DNA of 36,263 nucleotides from Paracoccus sp. (in: a-proteobacteria) (GTDB lineage Bacteria; Pseudomonadota; Alphaproteobacteria; Rhodobacterales; Rhodobacteraceae), in the NCBI RefSeq assembly GCF_030536915.1, contig NZ_JAUNPC010000009.1, positions 1-36,263 on the forward strand. Reading direction: 5' to 3'. Under the pieces are notes generated by a model. The model did no database searches. It was not told the DNA's origin and was given only the letters and a program-made list of their open reading frames with translations. A program made the translations under genes and the position numbers. Below are positions 15,399 to 27,125 of the stretch, in pieces. Each line of letters begins with the position of its first letter. Positions within the stretch are counted from its first letter, which is position 1.

Positions 15399-16621
15399 CG
15401 GCAGCGGTCGAGGACAGCCCGGAAAACCGTCGCCGGGCATGGTCGAACGTCGCGGTGCTGATGCTGGCGCAGGGGATACTCGGCGCGCAACTGTCGATGA
15501 TCTTCATCACCGCCGGACTGGCCGGGGCGATGATCGCGCCGAACCCCTGCTTTGCCACGCTGCCGGTGTCGATGGTGATGCTGGGTTCGGCCGTCTCGGC
15601 GCGGTTCCTGTCGGGCTTCATGGCCCGGCACGGGCGGCGGGCGGGCTTTACCCTTGCGTCGCTGATCGCGGCCATCGGGGCGGGGATCGCCTTTGCGGGG
15701 CTGGAACGCGGCAGCTTTGCGCTGTTCACGCTGGGCTGCACCCTGATCGGGGCACAGATGTCGGCGCAGGGCTTCTACCGCTTTGCCGCCGCCGATGTCG
15801 CGCCCGCGGCCCTGCAGCCCAAGATGATCAGCCTCGTGCAGGCGGGCGGCCTCGTCTCGGCGCTGATCGGCCCCCGGTTGGCAACCGTGACCGCCGAGGC
15901 GAGCGCCATCCCCTTCGCCATGACCTTCGCGGCCATCATCGGGATCAACCTGCTCGGCCCCTTCATCTACGCGCTGCTGCGTATCCCCGTGCTGCCTGTC
16001 GCGCGAGGCGCGGCTGCAGGCGGGCGCAGCCTCGGAGAGCTGCTGCGGACACCGGGGATCGTGGTGGCGATGATCTGCGGCACCGTCAGCTATGCGCTGA
16101 TGAACCTTGTGATGACCTCGACGCCGCTGGCGATGGTCGGCTGCGGCTTTGCGACCGCCGATGCCGCCAACGTCACTGCCGCGCATATGGTGGCGATGTT
16201 CGCCCCCGCCTTCGTCACCGGCAGCCTGATCGCCCGCTTCGGGGCCGAGCAGATCGTGACGCTGGGGCTGGTGATCCTGGCCGCCGCCGGGGCCGTGGCG
16301 CTCAGCGGCGTGGACCTGAACCAGTTCTACCTCGCGCTGATCCTGCTGGGTCTGGGCTGGAACTTCGGCTTCATCGGGGCGACCGCGATGCTGACCGCGC
16401 AGCATGCGCCCGAGGAACGCGGCCGGGTGCAGGGCATCAACGACGCCATCGTCTTCGGCGGCGTGTTCCTCGCCTCGCTGTCCTCGGGGGCGCTGATGGG
16501 CTGCGCGGGCGGGACGGCGCAGCAGGGCTGGTCGGCGGTCAACATGATGATGCTGCCCTTCCTGACGCTGGCGGGCGGGGCGCTGATCTGGATGGCGCTG
16601 CGCCCGCGCGAGACGCGCTAG
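15395..16621 (+). CDS. Major facilitator superfamily transporter
   Basis: 408 aa, about 12 membrane helices in two halves. The first helix starts near residue 17 (SNVAVLMLAQGILGAQLSMI). The inter-helix loop ARHGRRAGF near residue 73 is the MFS motif A region, and the second half repeats the pattern (ARFGAEQIVTLGLVILAAAG). HAPEERGRVQGINDAIVFGG near residue 342 is also typical. Substrate unknown; a drug or metabolite efflux role is possible. The frame has no ATG before helix 1, so the TTG at 15395 is the best start, supported by its overlap with the upstream ORF. It converges on xseA, sharing a CTAG stop. Confidence 0.88.
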   Translation: MTAAVEDSPENRRRAWSNVAVLMLAQGILGAQLSMIFITAGLAGAMIAPNPCFATLPVSMVMLGSAVSARFLSGFMARHGRRAGFTLASLIAAIGAGIAFAGLERGSFALFTLGCTLIGAQMSAQGFYRFAAADVAPAALQPKMISLVQAGGLVSALIGPRLATVTAEASAIPFAMTFAAIIGINLLGPFIYALLRIPVLPVARGAAAGGRSLGELLRTPGIVVAMICGTVSYALMNLVMTSTPLAMVGCGFATADAANVTAAHMVAMFAPAFVTGSLIARFGAEQIVTLGLVILAAAGAVALSGVDLNQFYLALILLGLGWNFGFIGATAMLTAQHAPEERGRVQGINDAIVFGGVFLASLSSGALMGCAGGTAQQGWSAVNMMMLPFLTLAGGALIWMALRPRETR

Positions 16622-18303
16622 AACAGCGAGCCCTGTTCCGGCGGCTTCTTCTTCGGCGCACGCCGGGGCGCAGGAGCGGCGCCTTCGGGATGCACGGCCA
16701 CGCGGCCATCGTGGAACTCGATCTCAAGTGCTGCGGCCTTGCCCGCCGCGCTGGCCGAGGTGACCAGCCCCTCCGGCCCCCGGACGATGGCAAAGCCGCG
16801 CCGCAGGGTCTCGGCATGGCCGAGCGTCTGCCGCAGCCGGTCCAGCGTCTCAAGCCCGTCCCGCCGTTCGGCCGTCAGCCGGGGCCCGAGCGCGTCAAGC
16901 CACCTCCCGGTCTCATCCATCCGTGCCCGCCCCTCGGCCTGCCGGCGTTGCAGCCGGGCCTGCGCCGTGTCGAGCCGCAGGGTCGCCGCCTGAACCCTCT
17001 GCGCCGCCACTGAGGCAACGCGCCGGATCACCGGATCAAGACGAGGCGCCGCGCCCGCAAGCCTGCGTGCCGCCGAGAGTTGCGCCATCCGCACCGCGCC
17101 CGGCCGCACCACGGGCAAGGCAACCTGCCGGCGCTGCCGGTCGCGGGCTTGCGCCTGATCCAGGCCGCGCCCCGCCCGTTCCACCGCAGCCCGGCGGTCC
17201 GCCATGAAGCCGCGCAGGGCGAACAGCGGCAGGTGCAGCGCCTCGATGCCGCGGCGACGGTCGCGGGTAAAGGCGCGCAGCACGGGTTCCAGCCGCGGGC
17301 CGGTCAGGTCCAGCCGCTGCCGCGCCGGATCGGTCAGGGCCTGCGGACGACCCATTGCCCGGCCCAGATCGCCCAGCCGCTGGGTGGAACGGTCCAGCCG
17401 CGCGCGGGCGCCGCGCAGCAGCCGCGCCTGCATCTCGGTCAGCCGCGCGGCAAGGTCGGCCAGCACAGGGACCGCCATTTCGGCCGCCGCCGTGGGCGTC
17501 GGCGCGCGCAGGTCGGCGGCGTGGTCGATCAGCGTCGTGTCCGTCTCGTGCCCCACGGCCGAGATCAGCGGGATCGTCCCCGCCGCGACTGCGCGGACCA
17601 CCGCCTCGTCGTTGAAGCCCCACAGATCCTCGACCGAGCCGCCGCCCCGCGCCACGATGATGAGGTCCGGGCGCGGCACCGGCCCACCGGGCTGGATCGC
17701 GTTCAGCCGGGTGATCGCGTCTGCCACTTGCGGCGCGCAGGCGGTGCCCTGCACGGCTACCGGCCAGATGAGCACGCGGCTGGGAAAGCGGTCGCGCAGC
17801 CGGTGCAGGATGTCGCGGATCACCGCGCCCGAAGGCGAGGTCACGACCGCGATCACCTCAGGCAGATAGGGGATCGGCCGCTTTCGCGCAGAATCGAACA
17901 GCCCCTCGGCCGCCAGCGCCTTGCGCCGCTGTTCCAGCATCGCCATCAGCGCGCCGAGGCCCGCGGGTTCCACCTGCTCGACGATCAGCTGATACTTGGA
18001 CTGGTTGGGGAAGGTCGTCAGCCGGCCGGTGACGATGATCTCCATCCCCTCTTCGGGGCGATGCGCCAGCCGTCCGGCTTGCCCCTTCCAGCAGACCGCC
18101 GCAATGCTGGCATTGTCGTCCTTGAGGTCGAAGTAAAGATGCCCCGAACCGGGCCGCGACACGCGCCCGACCTCTCCCCTCACGCGGACGCGGCCGAACT
18201 CGCCCTCGATCACGCGCTTCACCGCGCCCGAGATCTCGGAAACCGAAAGTGCGGGGGCATTGCCGCCTGCCGCCGCGGGGGCCTCGTCTTCGAACAATTC
18301 CAT
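16618..18303 (-). CDS. xseA: Exodeoxyribonuclease VII large subunit
   Basis: 561-aa catalytic subunit of ExoVII, which with XseB degrades single-stranded DNA to oligonucleotides. An N-terminal OB fold ([40 protein letters not shown]) covers about residues 20-115. The nuclease core has VITSPSGAV-like [16 protein letters not shown] near 150, [20 protein letters not shown] near 225 and [20 protein letters not shown] near 260. A long Arg/Ala-rich coiled-coil follows. It is longer than the roughly 450-residue E. coli protein because of that coiled-coil. No Shine-Dalgarno site is visible before 18303. xseB is not in the window. Confidence 0.95.
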   Translation of the reverse strand: MELFEDEAPAAAGGNAPALSVSEISGAVKRVIEGEFGRVRVRGEVGRVSRPGSGHLYFDLKDDNASIAAVCWKGQAGRLAHRPEEGMEIIVTGRLTTFPNQSKYQLIVEQVEPAGLGALMAMLEQRRKALAAEGLFDSARKRPIPYLPEVIAVVTSPSGAVIRDILHRLRDRFPSRVLIWPVAVQGTACAPQVADAITRLNAIQPGGPVPRPDLIIVARGGGSVEDLWGFNDEAVVRAVAAGTIPLISAVGHETDTTLIDHAADLRAPTPTAAAEMAVPVLADLAARLTEMQARLLRGARARLDRSTQRLGDLGRAMGRPQALTDPARQRLDLTGPRLEPVLRAFTRDRRRGIEALHLPLFALRGFMADRRAAVERAGRGLDQAQARDRQRRQVALPVVRPGAVRMAQLSAARRLAGAAPRLDPVIRRVASVAAQRVQAATLRLDTAQARLQRRQAEGRARMDETGRWLDALGPRLTAERRDGLETLDRLRQTLGHAETLRRGFAIVRGPEGLVTSASAAGKAAALEIEFHDGRVAVHPEGAAPAPRRAPKKKPPEQGSLF

Positions 18304-18408
18304 GCGCGGAACATGGACCGGCAGGATCGCGGGGACAAGCGCCGGCCAGTCGCTTGCCGCCCCCGCCCTGCCGCCCTAAAGCGGGCGGAAGCATAAAGGG
18401 GGCCTTGC

Positions 18409-19671
18409 ATGAACATCCTGATCCTCGGCGGCGGGGGGCGCGAACATGCGCTTGCCTGGGCGATCCGGCAGAACCCGAAATGCGACAGGCTGATCGTGGC
18501 GCCGGGCAATGCCGGGATCGCGGGAATCGCCCGCTGCGCGGAGCTTGCCGTCGAGGACGGCGCGGCGGTCGCAGGCTTCTGCGAGGAACATGCCATCGAC
18601 CTGGTGGTGATCGGCCCCGAGGCGCCCTTGGCCGCGGGCGTGGCCGATGCGCTACGGGCGGCCGGGATCGCCGTCTTCGGCCCGTCCCAGGCGGCGGCGC
18701 GGCTTGAGGCGTCCAAGGCCTTCACCAAGGAAATCTGCGATGCCTGCGACGCGCCGACCGCCGCCTGGGCGCGGTTCACCGAGGCCGGCCCGGCCCGCGA
18801 CTACATCCGCAGCAAGGGCGCGCCCATCGTCGTCAAGGCGGACGGGTTGGCGGCCGGCAAGGGCGTCACCGTCGCCATGACCGAGGACGAGGCGATCCAA
18901 GCCATCGATGCGGCCTTCGGCGGCGCCTTTGGCGCGGCAGGCGCCGAGGTGGTGATCGAAGAGTTCATGGAGGGCGAGGAGGCCAGCTTCTTCGTCCTCG
19001 TGGACGGCACCACCTGCCTGCCCATCGGCACCGCGCAGGACTACAAGCGCGTCGGCGAAGGCGACACCGGACCCAACACCGGCGGCATGGGGGCCTATTC
19101 CCCCGCCCCGATCCTGACCGGGGACCTGCAGGCGCAGGTCATGGCCCAGATCATCCAGCCGACGGTCGACGAGATGGCGCGGCGCGGAACGCCTTTTCAG
19201 GGCGTGCTTTACGCCGGGCTGATGATCCGGGATGGCCGGGCGCGACTGGTGGAATACAACGTCCGTTTCGGCGACCCGGAATGCCAGGTACTGATGATGC
19301 GGCTGGGGGCTCAGGCTATGGACCTGATCCATGCCTGTGCCGAATCGCGGCTGGACAGCGTCGCGGTGACCTGGGCCGACGATCATGCGCTGACGGTGGT
19401 GCTGGCCGCGCAAGGCTATCCCGGAGACTACGCCAAGGGCAGCCCGATCCGCCTGCCCCCGGATCTGGCCGAGACCTCGTCAAGCATGATCTTCCACGCG
19501 GGCACGGCCGAACGCGACGGAAGGCTGGTGTCCGTGGGCGGCCGGGTGCTGAACGCCACCGGACGGGGCGCCACGCTGGCCGAGGCGCGCGACAGGGCCT
19601 ATGCGCTGGCCGAGGGCGTGGACTGGCCGGACGGCTTCTTCCGCCGCGACGTCGGCTGGCGGGCGTTGTGA
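18409..19671 (+). CDS. purD: Phosphoribosylamine-glycine ligase (GAR synthetase)
   Basis: 420-aa ATP-grasp enzyme that joins glycine to 5-phosphoribosylamine, the second step of purine synthesis. Diagnostic stretches are [19 protein letters not shown] at the start, [20 protein letters not shown] near 65, [11 protein letters not shown] near 143, the metal/ATP region [17 protein letters not shown] near 185, [20 protein letters not shown] near 210 and the signature [11 protein letters not shown] near 282. Length is standard. AAGGGGG precedes the ATG. It is divergent from xseA (105 bp) and convergent with prs, which makes the PRPP used one step before PurD acts. Confidence 0.97.
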   Translation: MNILILGGGGREHALAWAIRQNPKCDRLIVAPGNAGIAGIARCAELAVEDGAAVAGFCEEHAIDLVVIGPEAPLAAGVADALRAAGIAVFGPSQAAARLEASKAFTKEICDACDAPTAAWARFTEAGPARDYIRSKGAPIVVKADGLAAGKGVTVAMTEDEAIQAIDAAFGGAFGAAGAEVVIEEFMEGEEASFFVLVDGTTCLPIGTAQDYKRVGEGDTGPNTGGMGAYSPAPILTGDLQAQVMAQIIQPTVDEMARRGTPFQGVLYAGLMIRDGRARLVEYNVRFGDPECQVLMMRLGAQAMDLIHACAESRLDSVAVTWADDHALTVVLAAQGYPGDYAKGSPIRLPPDLAETSSSMIFHAGTAERDGRLVSVGGRVLNATGRGATLAEARDRAYALAEGVDWPDGFFRRDVGWRAL

Positions 19672-19680
19672 AACGGAAAG

Positions 19681-19791
19681 GGGTGCGTGGAAACCACGCA
19701 CCCTGCAAGGTCTCAGATCGGAACTAGCCGTAGGGTGCCTGCGAAGCACGCACCATCCACTTGCCGCATCGGTGCGTGAACATTACGCACC
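19681..19791. repeat. Three-unit palindromic REP-like repeat between purD and prs
   Basis: Three related hairpins fill the convergent gap. Unit 1 (19681-19703): GGGTGCGTGG, loop AAA, CCACGCACCC, perfect 10-bp stem. Unit 2 (19734-19754): GGTGCCTGC, GAA, GCACGCACC, one mismatch. Unit 3 (19771-19791): GGTGCGT, 7-base loop, ACGCACC. Units 1 and 3 are both followed by CTGC. Stems alike, loops different, 3' flanking of both genes: this fits a REP-type extragenic palindrome that may also end transcription from both sides. Confidence 0.7.
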
Positions 19792-19801
19792 CTGCGGGGC
19801 C

Positions 19802-20821
19802 TCACACTGCCGCATACATCCCTTCATAGATCGGCTGCAGCGTTTCAAGCTCGAACAGCGAGGACACCGAGGTGCCGTTCCAAGTGGACATGATCGCCTG
19901 CGCGAAGAGTGGCGCGGTGGGCACGATGCGGATGTTGCGGGCATTCTTGACCGCCTCGGGCTGGGTGATCGAGTCGGTGATGACCAGCGACTTCATGATC
20001 GAGTTCTCGATGCGCCCCACCGCCGGACCGGACAGAACGCCGTGGGTGATGTAGGAATGGACCTCGGTCGCGCCATGATCCGAAAGCAGTTGCGCGGCCT
20101 TCACCAGCGTTCCGGCAGTGTCGCAGATGTCGTCCACGATGATGCAGGTCTTGCCCGCCACGTCGCCAATCACGGTCATCTCGGCGATCTCGCCCGCCTT
20201 CTCGCGCCGCTTGTCCACGATCGCCAGCGGCGCGTCGATCCGGGCCGCGATCTCGCGCGCGCGGGCCACGCCGCCCACATCGGGCGAGACGATCATCAGG
20301 TCGTCCATGCGGCCCTTGAAGTGGTGCATGATGTCCAGCGAAAAGATCGGCGCGGCGTAAAGGTTGTCCACGGGGATATCGAAGAACCCCTGGATCTGGG
20401 TCGCGTGCAGGTCCAGCGTCAGCACGCGGTCCACGCCTGCCTCGGTCAGGATGTTCGCGACCAGCTTGGCGCTGATGGGCGTGCGGGCCTTGGCGCGACG
20501 GTCCTGCCGCGCATAGCCGAAATAGGGGATCACGGCGGTGATGCGGTTGGCCGAGCTGCGCCGCAGCGCGTCGGCCATGATGAGCAGCTCCATCAGGTTG
20601 TCGTTCGCCGGGTTCGACGTGGACTGGATGATGTACATGTCCTCGCCGCGGACGTTCTCGTAGACCTCGACGAAGATTTCCTGGTCGTTGAAGCGTTCCA
20701 CACGGGCATTGACGAGGTCCACGTTCATACCGCGGTGCATCGACATCCGCCGTGCGATTCCGGTGGCCAGCGGGCGATTCGCGTTGCCCGCGATCAGCTT
20801 GGGTTCGGTCATTGCAGGCAT
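19802..20821 (-). CDS. prs: Ribose-phosphate pyrophosphokinase (PRPP synthetase)
   Basis: 339-aa class I enzyme making PRPP from ribose 5-phosphate and ATP. Evidence: [20 protein letters not shown] with [19 protein letters not shown] near residue 60, the ATP loop [20 protein letters not shown] near 102, [20 protein letters not shown] near 137, and the PRPP motif [18 protein letters not shown] near 227. The start at 20821 (MPAMTEPK) has AAGGA six bases upstream; the ATG at 20812 is in frame but less well placed. PRPP feeds purine, pyrimidine, His and Trp synthesis. It is divergent from the isomerase gene at 20924. Confidence 0.97.
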   Translation of the reverse strand: MPAMTEPKLIAGNANRPLATGIARRMSMHRGMNVDLVNARVERFNDQEIFVEVYENVRGEDMYIIQSTSNPANDNLMELLIMADALRRSSANRITAVIPYFGYARQDRRAKARTPISAKLVANILTEAGVDRVLTLDLHATQIQGFFDIPVDNLYAAPIFSLDIMHHFKGRMDDLMIVSPDVGGVARAREIAARIDAPLAIVDKRREKAGEIAEMTVIGDVAGKTCIIVDDICDTAGTLVKAAQLLSDHGATEVHSYITHGVLSGPAVGRIENSIMKSLVITDSITQPEAVKNARNIRIVPTAPLFAQAIMSTWNGTSVSSLFELETLQPIYEGMYAAV

Positions 20822-20923
20822 CGGAGTCCTTGGTCGCTAGGGTCACCCGGCCGGGAATCGCCGGATTGCGCCCCGATTAGCACCGCGCTAGCGTCCGGGC
20901 AAACCGCTGAAAGGGCGTGTGAC

Positions 20924-21514
20924 ATGGCCGCGATTGACTATTACCTCAGCCCGATCAGCCCCTGGGCCTATCTGGCCGGCGACCGGCCGGAGCGGATCGC
21001 GGAACGTCATGGTGCGACGATCACCTATCGTCCGCTGGACATCATGCAGCTTTTCGACCGCACCGGCGGCACGAGGCCGCAGAACCGCCACCCCTCGCGG
21101 CTGGACTACCGCAAGCAGGAACTCCCCCGCTGGGCCGAGCATCTGGGGATGCCGATCCGGATCGACGTGGCCCTGACCAACGCCGCGCCGGCCGCTTACG
21201 CCATCATCGCCGCGCAAGAGGCAGGCGGCGACGTGGCGGCACTGGTGCGGGCGATCCTTGAGGCGCGCTTCGCCAAAGGCCGCGACATCGCCGAGGATCA
21301 GGTCATCCGCGACGCGCTGGCGAAGGCAGGCTTCGATCCGGGCCTTGCGGACCGCGGGCTGTTCGTCGGCGCCGAGGCTTATGGCCGCAACCTGGAACGG
21401 GCGGTCGAGGCCGGGGTGTTCGGCGTCCCCTTCTACCACGTCCTGGACACGGACCAGCGGTTCTGGGGTCAGGACCGGCTGGACTTCCTCGACCGGCACC
21501 TGGCCTCGCTGTGA
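20924..21514 (+). CDS. 2-hydroxychromene-2-carboxylate isomerase-like protein (DsbA/kappa-GST fold)
   Basis: 196 aa with a thioredoxin-like fold and inserted helical domain. The N-terminal motif DYYLSPISPWAYLAG has the serine (no CxxC) typical of HCCA isomerases and kappa-class GSTs, and VFGVPFYHVLD near residue 165 is the family's cis-Pro loop. Known members isomerise 2-hydroxychromene-2-carboxylate in naphthalene breakdown with glutathione as cofactor. No other aromatic-degradation gene is nearby, so a generic glutathione-linked role is equally likely. AAGGG lies upstream of the ATG. The stop overlaps the GTG start of the hydrolase gene (GTGA). Confidence 0.87.
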   Translation: MAAIDYYLSPISPWAYLAGDRPERIAERHGATITYRPLDIMQLFDRTGGTRPQNRHPSRLDYRKQELPRWAEHLGMPIRIDVALTNAAPAAYAIIAAQEAGGDVAALVRAILEARFAKGRDIAEDQVIRDALAKAGFDPGLADRGLFVGAEAYGRNLERAVEAGVFGVPFYHVLDTDQRFWGQDRLDFLDRHLASL

Positions 21515-22284
21515 GCGAGGTCCATGTCCGCCACTGGCCCGGCGACCTCTCGCGTCCGGCGCTCGCGATTCACTGCATGATGGGCAGCGGTCGCGCCTTT
21601 GACCCGATGGCGCGGCGGCTGGGCGACCGGGTGGACCTGACCGCCTTCGACCTGCCCTCGCATGGCCGCAGCGCCGCGTGGCAGCCTAGGGAAGGCGAGG
21701 ATTACCATTCCGCCGTAACCCGCATCGCCCAAGGGCTGCTGGGCGACGGCCCCGTGGACCTGATCGGCCATTCCATCGGCGGCACGGTCGCCCTGCGGCT
21801 TGCGGTGAGCGCGCCGCAGCGGGTTCGGTCGCTGACGGTGATCGAGCCGGTGCTGTTCGCCGCCTCGCACTCCGGTCATGCGCTGGACGACGAGCTTGCC
21901 GCGCTGGCTGGTGCCGGAGAGATGGAGCAGGCGACACGGCTGTTTCTCAGCGTATGGGGCGCGCCGGGCGGCTATGACGCGATGCCGCGCTCGATGCAGC
22001 AGGCCGCGGTCGCGCTGATGCCGCTGATCCTTGAAACCGACGCGGCTCTGAGCGCAGACATCCACGCCATCCTGCGGCCGGAGGGGCTGGAAGCACTCGC
22101 CGCCCCCGCCATGCTGATCGCGGGTGCCGAGTCCCCCGCAGTCGTGGGCGAGATCTTCGACACGCTCGCCAGCAGACTGCCGGACGCCCGCTGCGCAACT
22201 GTTCCCGGCGCGGGCCACATGGCCCCAGTGACGCATCCCGATGAGGTTACGGCGCTGGTGGCGCAGAACCTCGACCGGGCCTGA
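21511..22284 (+). CDS. Alpha/beta hydrolase
   Basis: 257 aa with a complete alpha/beta hydrolase fold: oxyanion region IHCMMGSGRAFDPMARRLGD near residue 18, nucleophile elbow LIGHSIGGTVALRLA near 86, and catalytic His in VPGAGHMAPVTHPDEV near 235. A cap domain lies between about residues 125 and 190. The substrate cannot be named; esterase, lactonase or C-C hydrolase are all possible. It starts with GTG at 21511, overlapping the isomerase stop by four bases, so the two are co-translated and probably act on related molecules. It ends four bases from the convergent lectin gene. Confidence 0.88.
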   Translation: MSEVHVRHWPGDLSRPALAIHCMMGSGRAFDPMARRLGDRVDLTAFDLPSHGRSAAWQPREGEDYHSAVTRIAQGLLGDGPVDLIGHSIGGTVALRLAVSAPQRVRSLTVIEPVLFAASHSGHALDDELAALAGAGEMEQATRLFLSVWGAPGGYDAMPRSMQQAAVALMPLILETDAALSADIHAILRPEGLEALAAPAMLIAGAESPAVVGEIFDTLASRLPDARCATVPGAGHMAPVTHPDEVTALVAQNLDRA

Positions 22285-22288
22285 CGGG

Positions 22289-22639
22289 TCAATCAGGCTC
22301 GAAATCATCGACGTGGTCGGCAGGACCGATCGCCAGCCAGTCGGCCCGGACCCGCGCCACGCGGGTATCGCCCCAGGTGCGGAACGCAAGGATGAAGCCC
22401 GTCGGCGTCACATGCTCTACCGTGATGTCCACGCGCTGGTTTCCCTCGACCGAGATGTCCCACATCGACAGGCCGACGTGAACCAGCGGGATGTCGCGGA
22501 AGGGGGTGTCGAAGACCACCGCGATCCGCTCGACCCGCGGACCACGCCCTGTCCACATCGGGCCGCCATCCTCGAATGCAGAAAACAGGAAGGCGCTGCC
22601 TTGCTGAACACCGACCGCCGTGTGACTGAACCGGAGCAT
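22289..22639 (-). CDS. H-type lectin domain protein
   Basis: 116 aa, almost wholly one H-type lectin domain, the beta-sandwich module of snail agglutinin and the discoidin C-terminus. Visible family stretches are FEDGGPMWTGRGPRVERIAV, VVFDTPFRDIPLVHVGLSMW and DISVEGNQRVDITVEHVTPT, then GFILAFRTWGDTRVARVRAD and WLAIGP. In animals these trimers bind GalNAc or Gal. There is no signal peptide, so an intracellular or non-classically exported role must be considered. It is co-directional with atpC, 116 bp downstream beyond a hairpin, and may receive some read-through from the atp operon. Confidence 0.85.
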   Translation of the reverse strand: MLRFSHTAVGVQQGSAFLFSAFEDGGPMWTGRGPRVERIAVVFDTPFRDIPLVHVGLSMWDISVEGNQRVDITVEHVTPTGFILAFRTWGDTRVARVRADWLAIGPADHVDDFEPD

Positions 22640-22700
22640 CCGCCCCCTCTTGCGCGGCGACGATGCCGCAAAACCACTATCCAGATGAATGGAACGACAA

Positions 22701-22728
22701 CACCCCGCCCGTGGAAACGGGCGAGGTG
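22701..22728 (-). terminator. Hairpin after atpC, likely end of the atp operon
   Basis: Plus-strand CACCCCGCCCGT (22701-22712), loop GGAA, ACGGGCGAGGTG (22717-22728): 11 of 12 pairs match. Read on the minus strand it stands 28 bp after the atpC stop and is followed by TTGTCGTTCC, a weak T tract. Partial read-through into the lectin gene is possible. Confidence 0.55.
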
Positions 22729-22755
22729 CCTGTCTTTACAGATAGTCCCCTGCCT

Positions 22756-23205
22756 TCAGTCCGGCACGGTGGACTGGTTCGGGTCCAGCCCGATATGGGT
22801 GCCCATCGCCTGCATGTCGCCCAGCATCTTGGCCGAGGCGGCAACCACCTCGTCGCCGACCGACTCGCGCCGCGCCTCGACGCCCTGATGCGAACGCCGC
22901 GCGTCACGCATCATCTCGTTGTAGATCTCCTGCGTGATCTCGGCGCGGGCATGGCCCCGCTCGGCCAGCAGGCTGACGGATTCGCCGTTGATCTCGGCAA
23001 AGCCGCCGGTCACGGCGAACTCGGTCGCCGTGCCCTGCGCGTCCACCACCGTGACCAGACCGGGCCGCAGCGTGACCATCGTCGCGGCGTGACCCGGCAT
23101 CGCCGTCAGGTCGCCATCCGTGCCCGGAAGGCGAACCTCGCGCACCGGGATCGAGACCAGCCTGCGTTCCGGCGACACCAAGTCGAACTGCATCGTGTCG
23201 GCCAT
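22756..23205 (-). CDS. atpC: F1F0 ATP synthase subunit epsilon
   Basis: 149-aa epsilon subunit of the F1 central stalk. The N-terminal beta-sandwich is clear (MQFDLVSPERRLVSIPVREV, LPGTDGDLTAMPGHAATMVT, LRPGLVTVVD, GGFAEINGESVSLLAE). The C-terminal helical part (EITQEIYNEMMRDARR, then AAASAKMLGDMQAMG-like VVAASAKMLGDMQAMG) is present but differs from the E. coli inhibitory hairpin. In alphaproteobacteria a separate zeta protein often supplies inhibition; it is not in this window. It starts nine bases after atpD with GGGGGCG before the ATG and is the last F1 gene. Confidence 0.96.
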   Translation of the reverse strand: MADTMQFDLVSPERRLVSIPVREVRLPGTDGDLTAMPGHAATMVTLRPGLVTVVDAQGTATEFAVTGGFAEINGESVSLLAERGHARAEITQEIYNEMMRDARRSHQGVEARRESVGDEVVAASAKMLGDMQAMGTHIGLDPNQSTVPD

Positions 23206-23214
23206 GTCGCCCCC

Positions 23215-25579
<2,365 letters not shown>

Positions 25580-25589
25580 CTGTCCCTCC

Positions 25590-27125
25590 TCAGGCGTAGG
25601 TCTTGGCGTAGGCGTCCAGGACCGATTTCAGCCGGGTCTCCGCCTCGCCCTTGATCTTCGGGTCTTCGCGGGTCAGCCAGTCCAGGACATCGGCATGCTG
25701 GTTGCGCAGGAAGGCGATCAGCCCGTCTTCCCAACGCCCGACCTCGCCCACCGGGATGTTGTCCAGGTAGCCCTTGGTGCCGGCATAGATGACGGCCACG
25801 ATCTCGGCGTTCGTCAGCGGCGAATACTGCGGCTGCTTCATCAACTCGGTTAGGCGCGCGCCGCGGTTCAGCAGCTTCTGCGTCGCCGCGTCAAGGTCCG
25901 AGCCGAACTGCGCGAAGGCGGCCATTTCCCGGTACTGCGCCAGTTCCAGCTTCACAGGACCCGCGACCGACTTCATCGCGTTGGTCTGCGCGGCCGACCC
26001 CACCCGCGACACCGACAGGCCGGTGTTCACGGCAGGACGGATGCCCTGGAAGAACAGGTCGGTTTCCAGGAAGATCTGGCCATCGGTGATCGAGATGACG
26101 TTGGTCGGGATATAGGCCGACACGTCGCCCGCCTGAGTCTCGATGATCGGCAGGGCGGTCAACGAGCCCGCGCCGAAGTCCTCGTTCAGCTTGGCCGAAC
26201 GCTCCAGCAGGCGCGAATGCAGGTAGAAGACGTCGCCCGGATAGGCCTCGCGCCCCGGCGGACGGCGCAGCAGCAGCGACATCTGGCGATAGGCCACGGC
26301 CTGCTTGGACAGGTCGTCATAGATGATCAGCGCGTCCATGCCGTTGTCGCGGAAATATTCCGCCATGGCGGTCGCGGCGTAAGGCGCCAAATACTGCATC
26401 GGCGCGGGTTCCGAGGCCGTCGCGGCGATGACGGTCGTGTAGGCCATCGCGCCGGTCTCTTCCAGCTTCTTGACCAGTTGGGCGACGGTGGACCGCTTCT
26501 GGCCGATGGCGACGTAGAAGCAGTGCAGTGTCTTCATGCCGTCGTTTTCACGGCCGTTGTAGTTCTTCTGGTTCAGGATGGTGTCCATCGCGATCGCCGA
26601 CTTGCCGGTCTGGCGGTCGCCGATGATCAGTTCGCGCTGGCCGCGGCCGACGGGGATCATGGCGTCAACGGACTTGAGGCCGGTCGCCATGGGTTCATGC
26701 ACCGACTTGCGCGGCATGATGCCGGGGGCCTTGACGTCGGCCACGCGGCGCTCGGTCGCGTTGATCGGGCCCTTGCCGTCGATGGGGTTGCCCAGCGCGT
26801 CGACGACGCGGCCCAGAAGTTCGCGCCCCACGGGCACGTCCACGATGGACCGGGTGCGCTTGACGGTGTCGCCTTCCTTGATGGACCGGTCGTCGCCAAA
26901 GATCACGATGCCGACGTTGTCGGTTTCAAGGTTCAGCACCATGCCCCGGATGCCGCCGGGGAATTCCACCATCTCGCCGGCCTGCACCTTGTCCAGGCCG
27001 TGAACGCGGGCGATGCCGTCGCCGACCGACAGCACTTGGCCGACCTCGGCCACCTCGGCGTCCTGACCGAAATTCTTGATCTGATCCTTGAGGATCGCCG
27101 AAATCTCGGCAGCCTGGATTCCCAT
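25590..27125 (-). CDS. atpA: F1F0 ATP synthase subunit alpha
   Basis: 511-aa non-catalytic F1 subunit. It has the start [20 protein letters not shown], the P-loop [16 protein letters not shown] near residue 170, [10 protein letters not shown] near 205, and the arginine-finger region [20 protein letters not shown] near 370. [20 protein letters not shown] is conserved. The ATG overlaps the atpH stop by one base (TAATG) with AGAGGT upstream, a tight coupling that sets their ratio. Confidence 0.98.
   Translation of the reverse strand: MGIQAAEISAILKDQIKNFGQDAEVAEVGQVLSVGDGIARVHGLDKVQAGEMVEFPGGIRGMVLNLETDNVGIVIFGDDRSIKEGDTVKRTRSIVDVPVGRELLGRVVDALGNPIDGKGPINATERRVADVKAPGIMPRKSVHEPMATGLKSVDAMIPVGRGQRELIIGDRQTGKSAIAMDTILNQKNYNGRENDGMKTLHCFYVAIGQKRSTVAQLVKKLEETGAMAYTTVIAATASEPAPMQYLAPYAATAMAEYFRDNGMDALIIYDDLSKQAVAYRQMSLLLRRPPGREAYPGDVFYLHSRLLERSAKLNEDFGAGSLTALPIIETQAGDVSAYIPTNVISITDGQIFLETDLFFQGIRPAVNTGLSVSRVGSAAQTNAMKSVAGPVKLELAQYREMAAFAQFGSDLDAATQKLLNRGARLTELMKQPQYSPLTNAEIVAVIYAGTKGYLDNIPVGEVGRWEDGLIAFLRNQHADVLDWLTREDPKIKGEAETRLKSVLDAYAKTYA

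Noticed and set aside
15310-17013. Plus-strand frame of 567 codons covering the MFS gene and the xseA 3' end
   Set aside because: It is Arg/Gly/Ala-rich out-of-frame translation of the MFS gene (which has 12 membrane helices in its proper frame) and crosses into xseA.
19681-19791. CRISPR-like repeat array
   Set aside because: The units are palindromes with unequal spacing (31 and 17 bases between), differing stems and no unique spacers of equal length; there are no cas genes.
19601-21514. Possible 637-residue fusion ending in the HCCA-isomerase-like protein
   Set aside because: The first two thirds are antisense to prs and the repeat region; the true gene starts at ATG 20924 with its own AAGGG and a complete domain.
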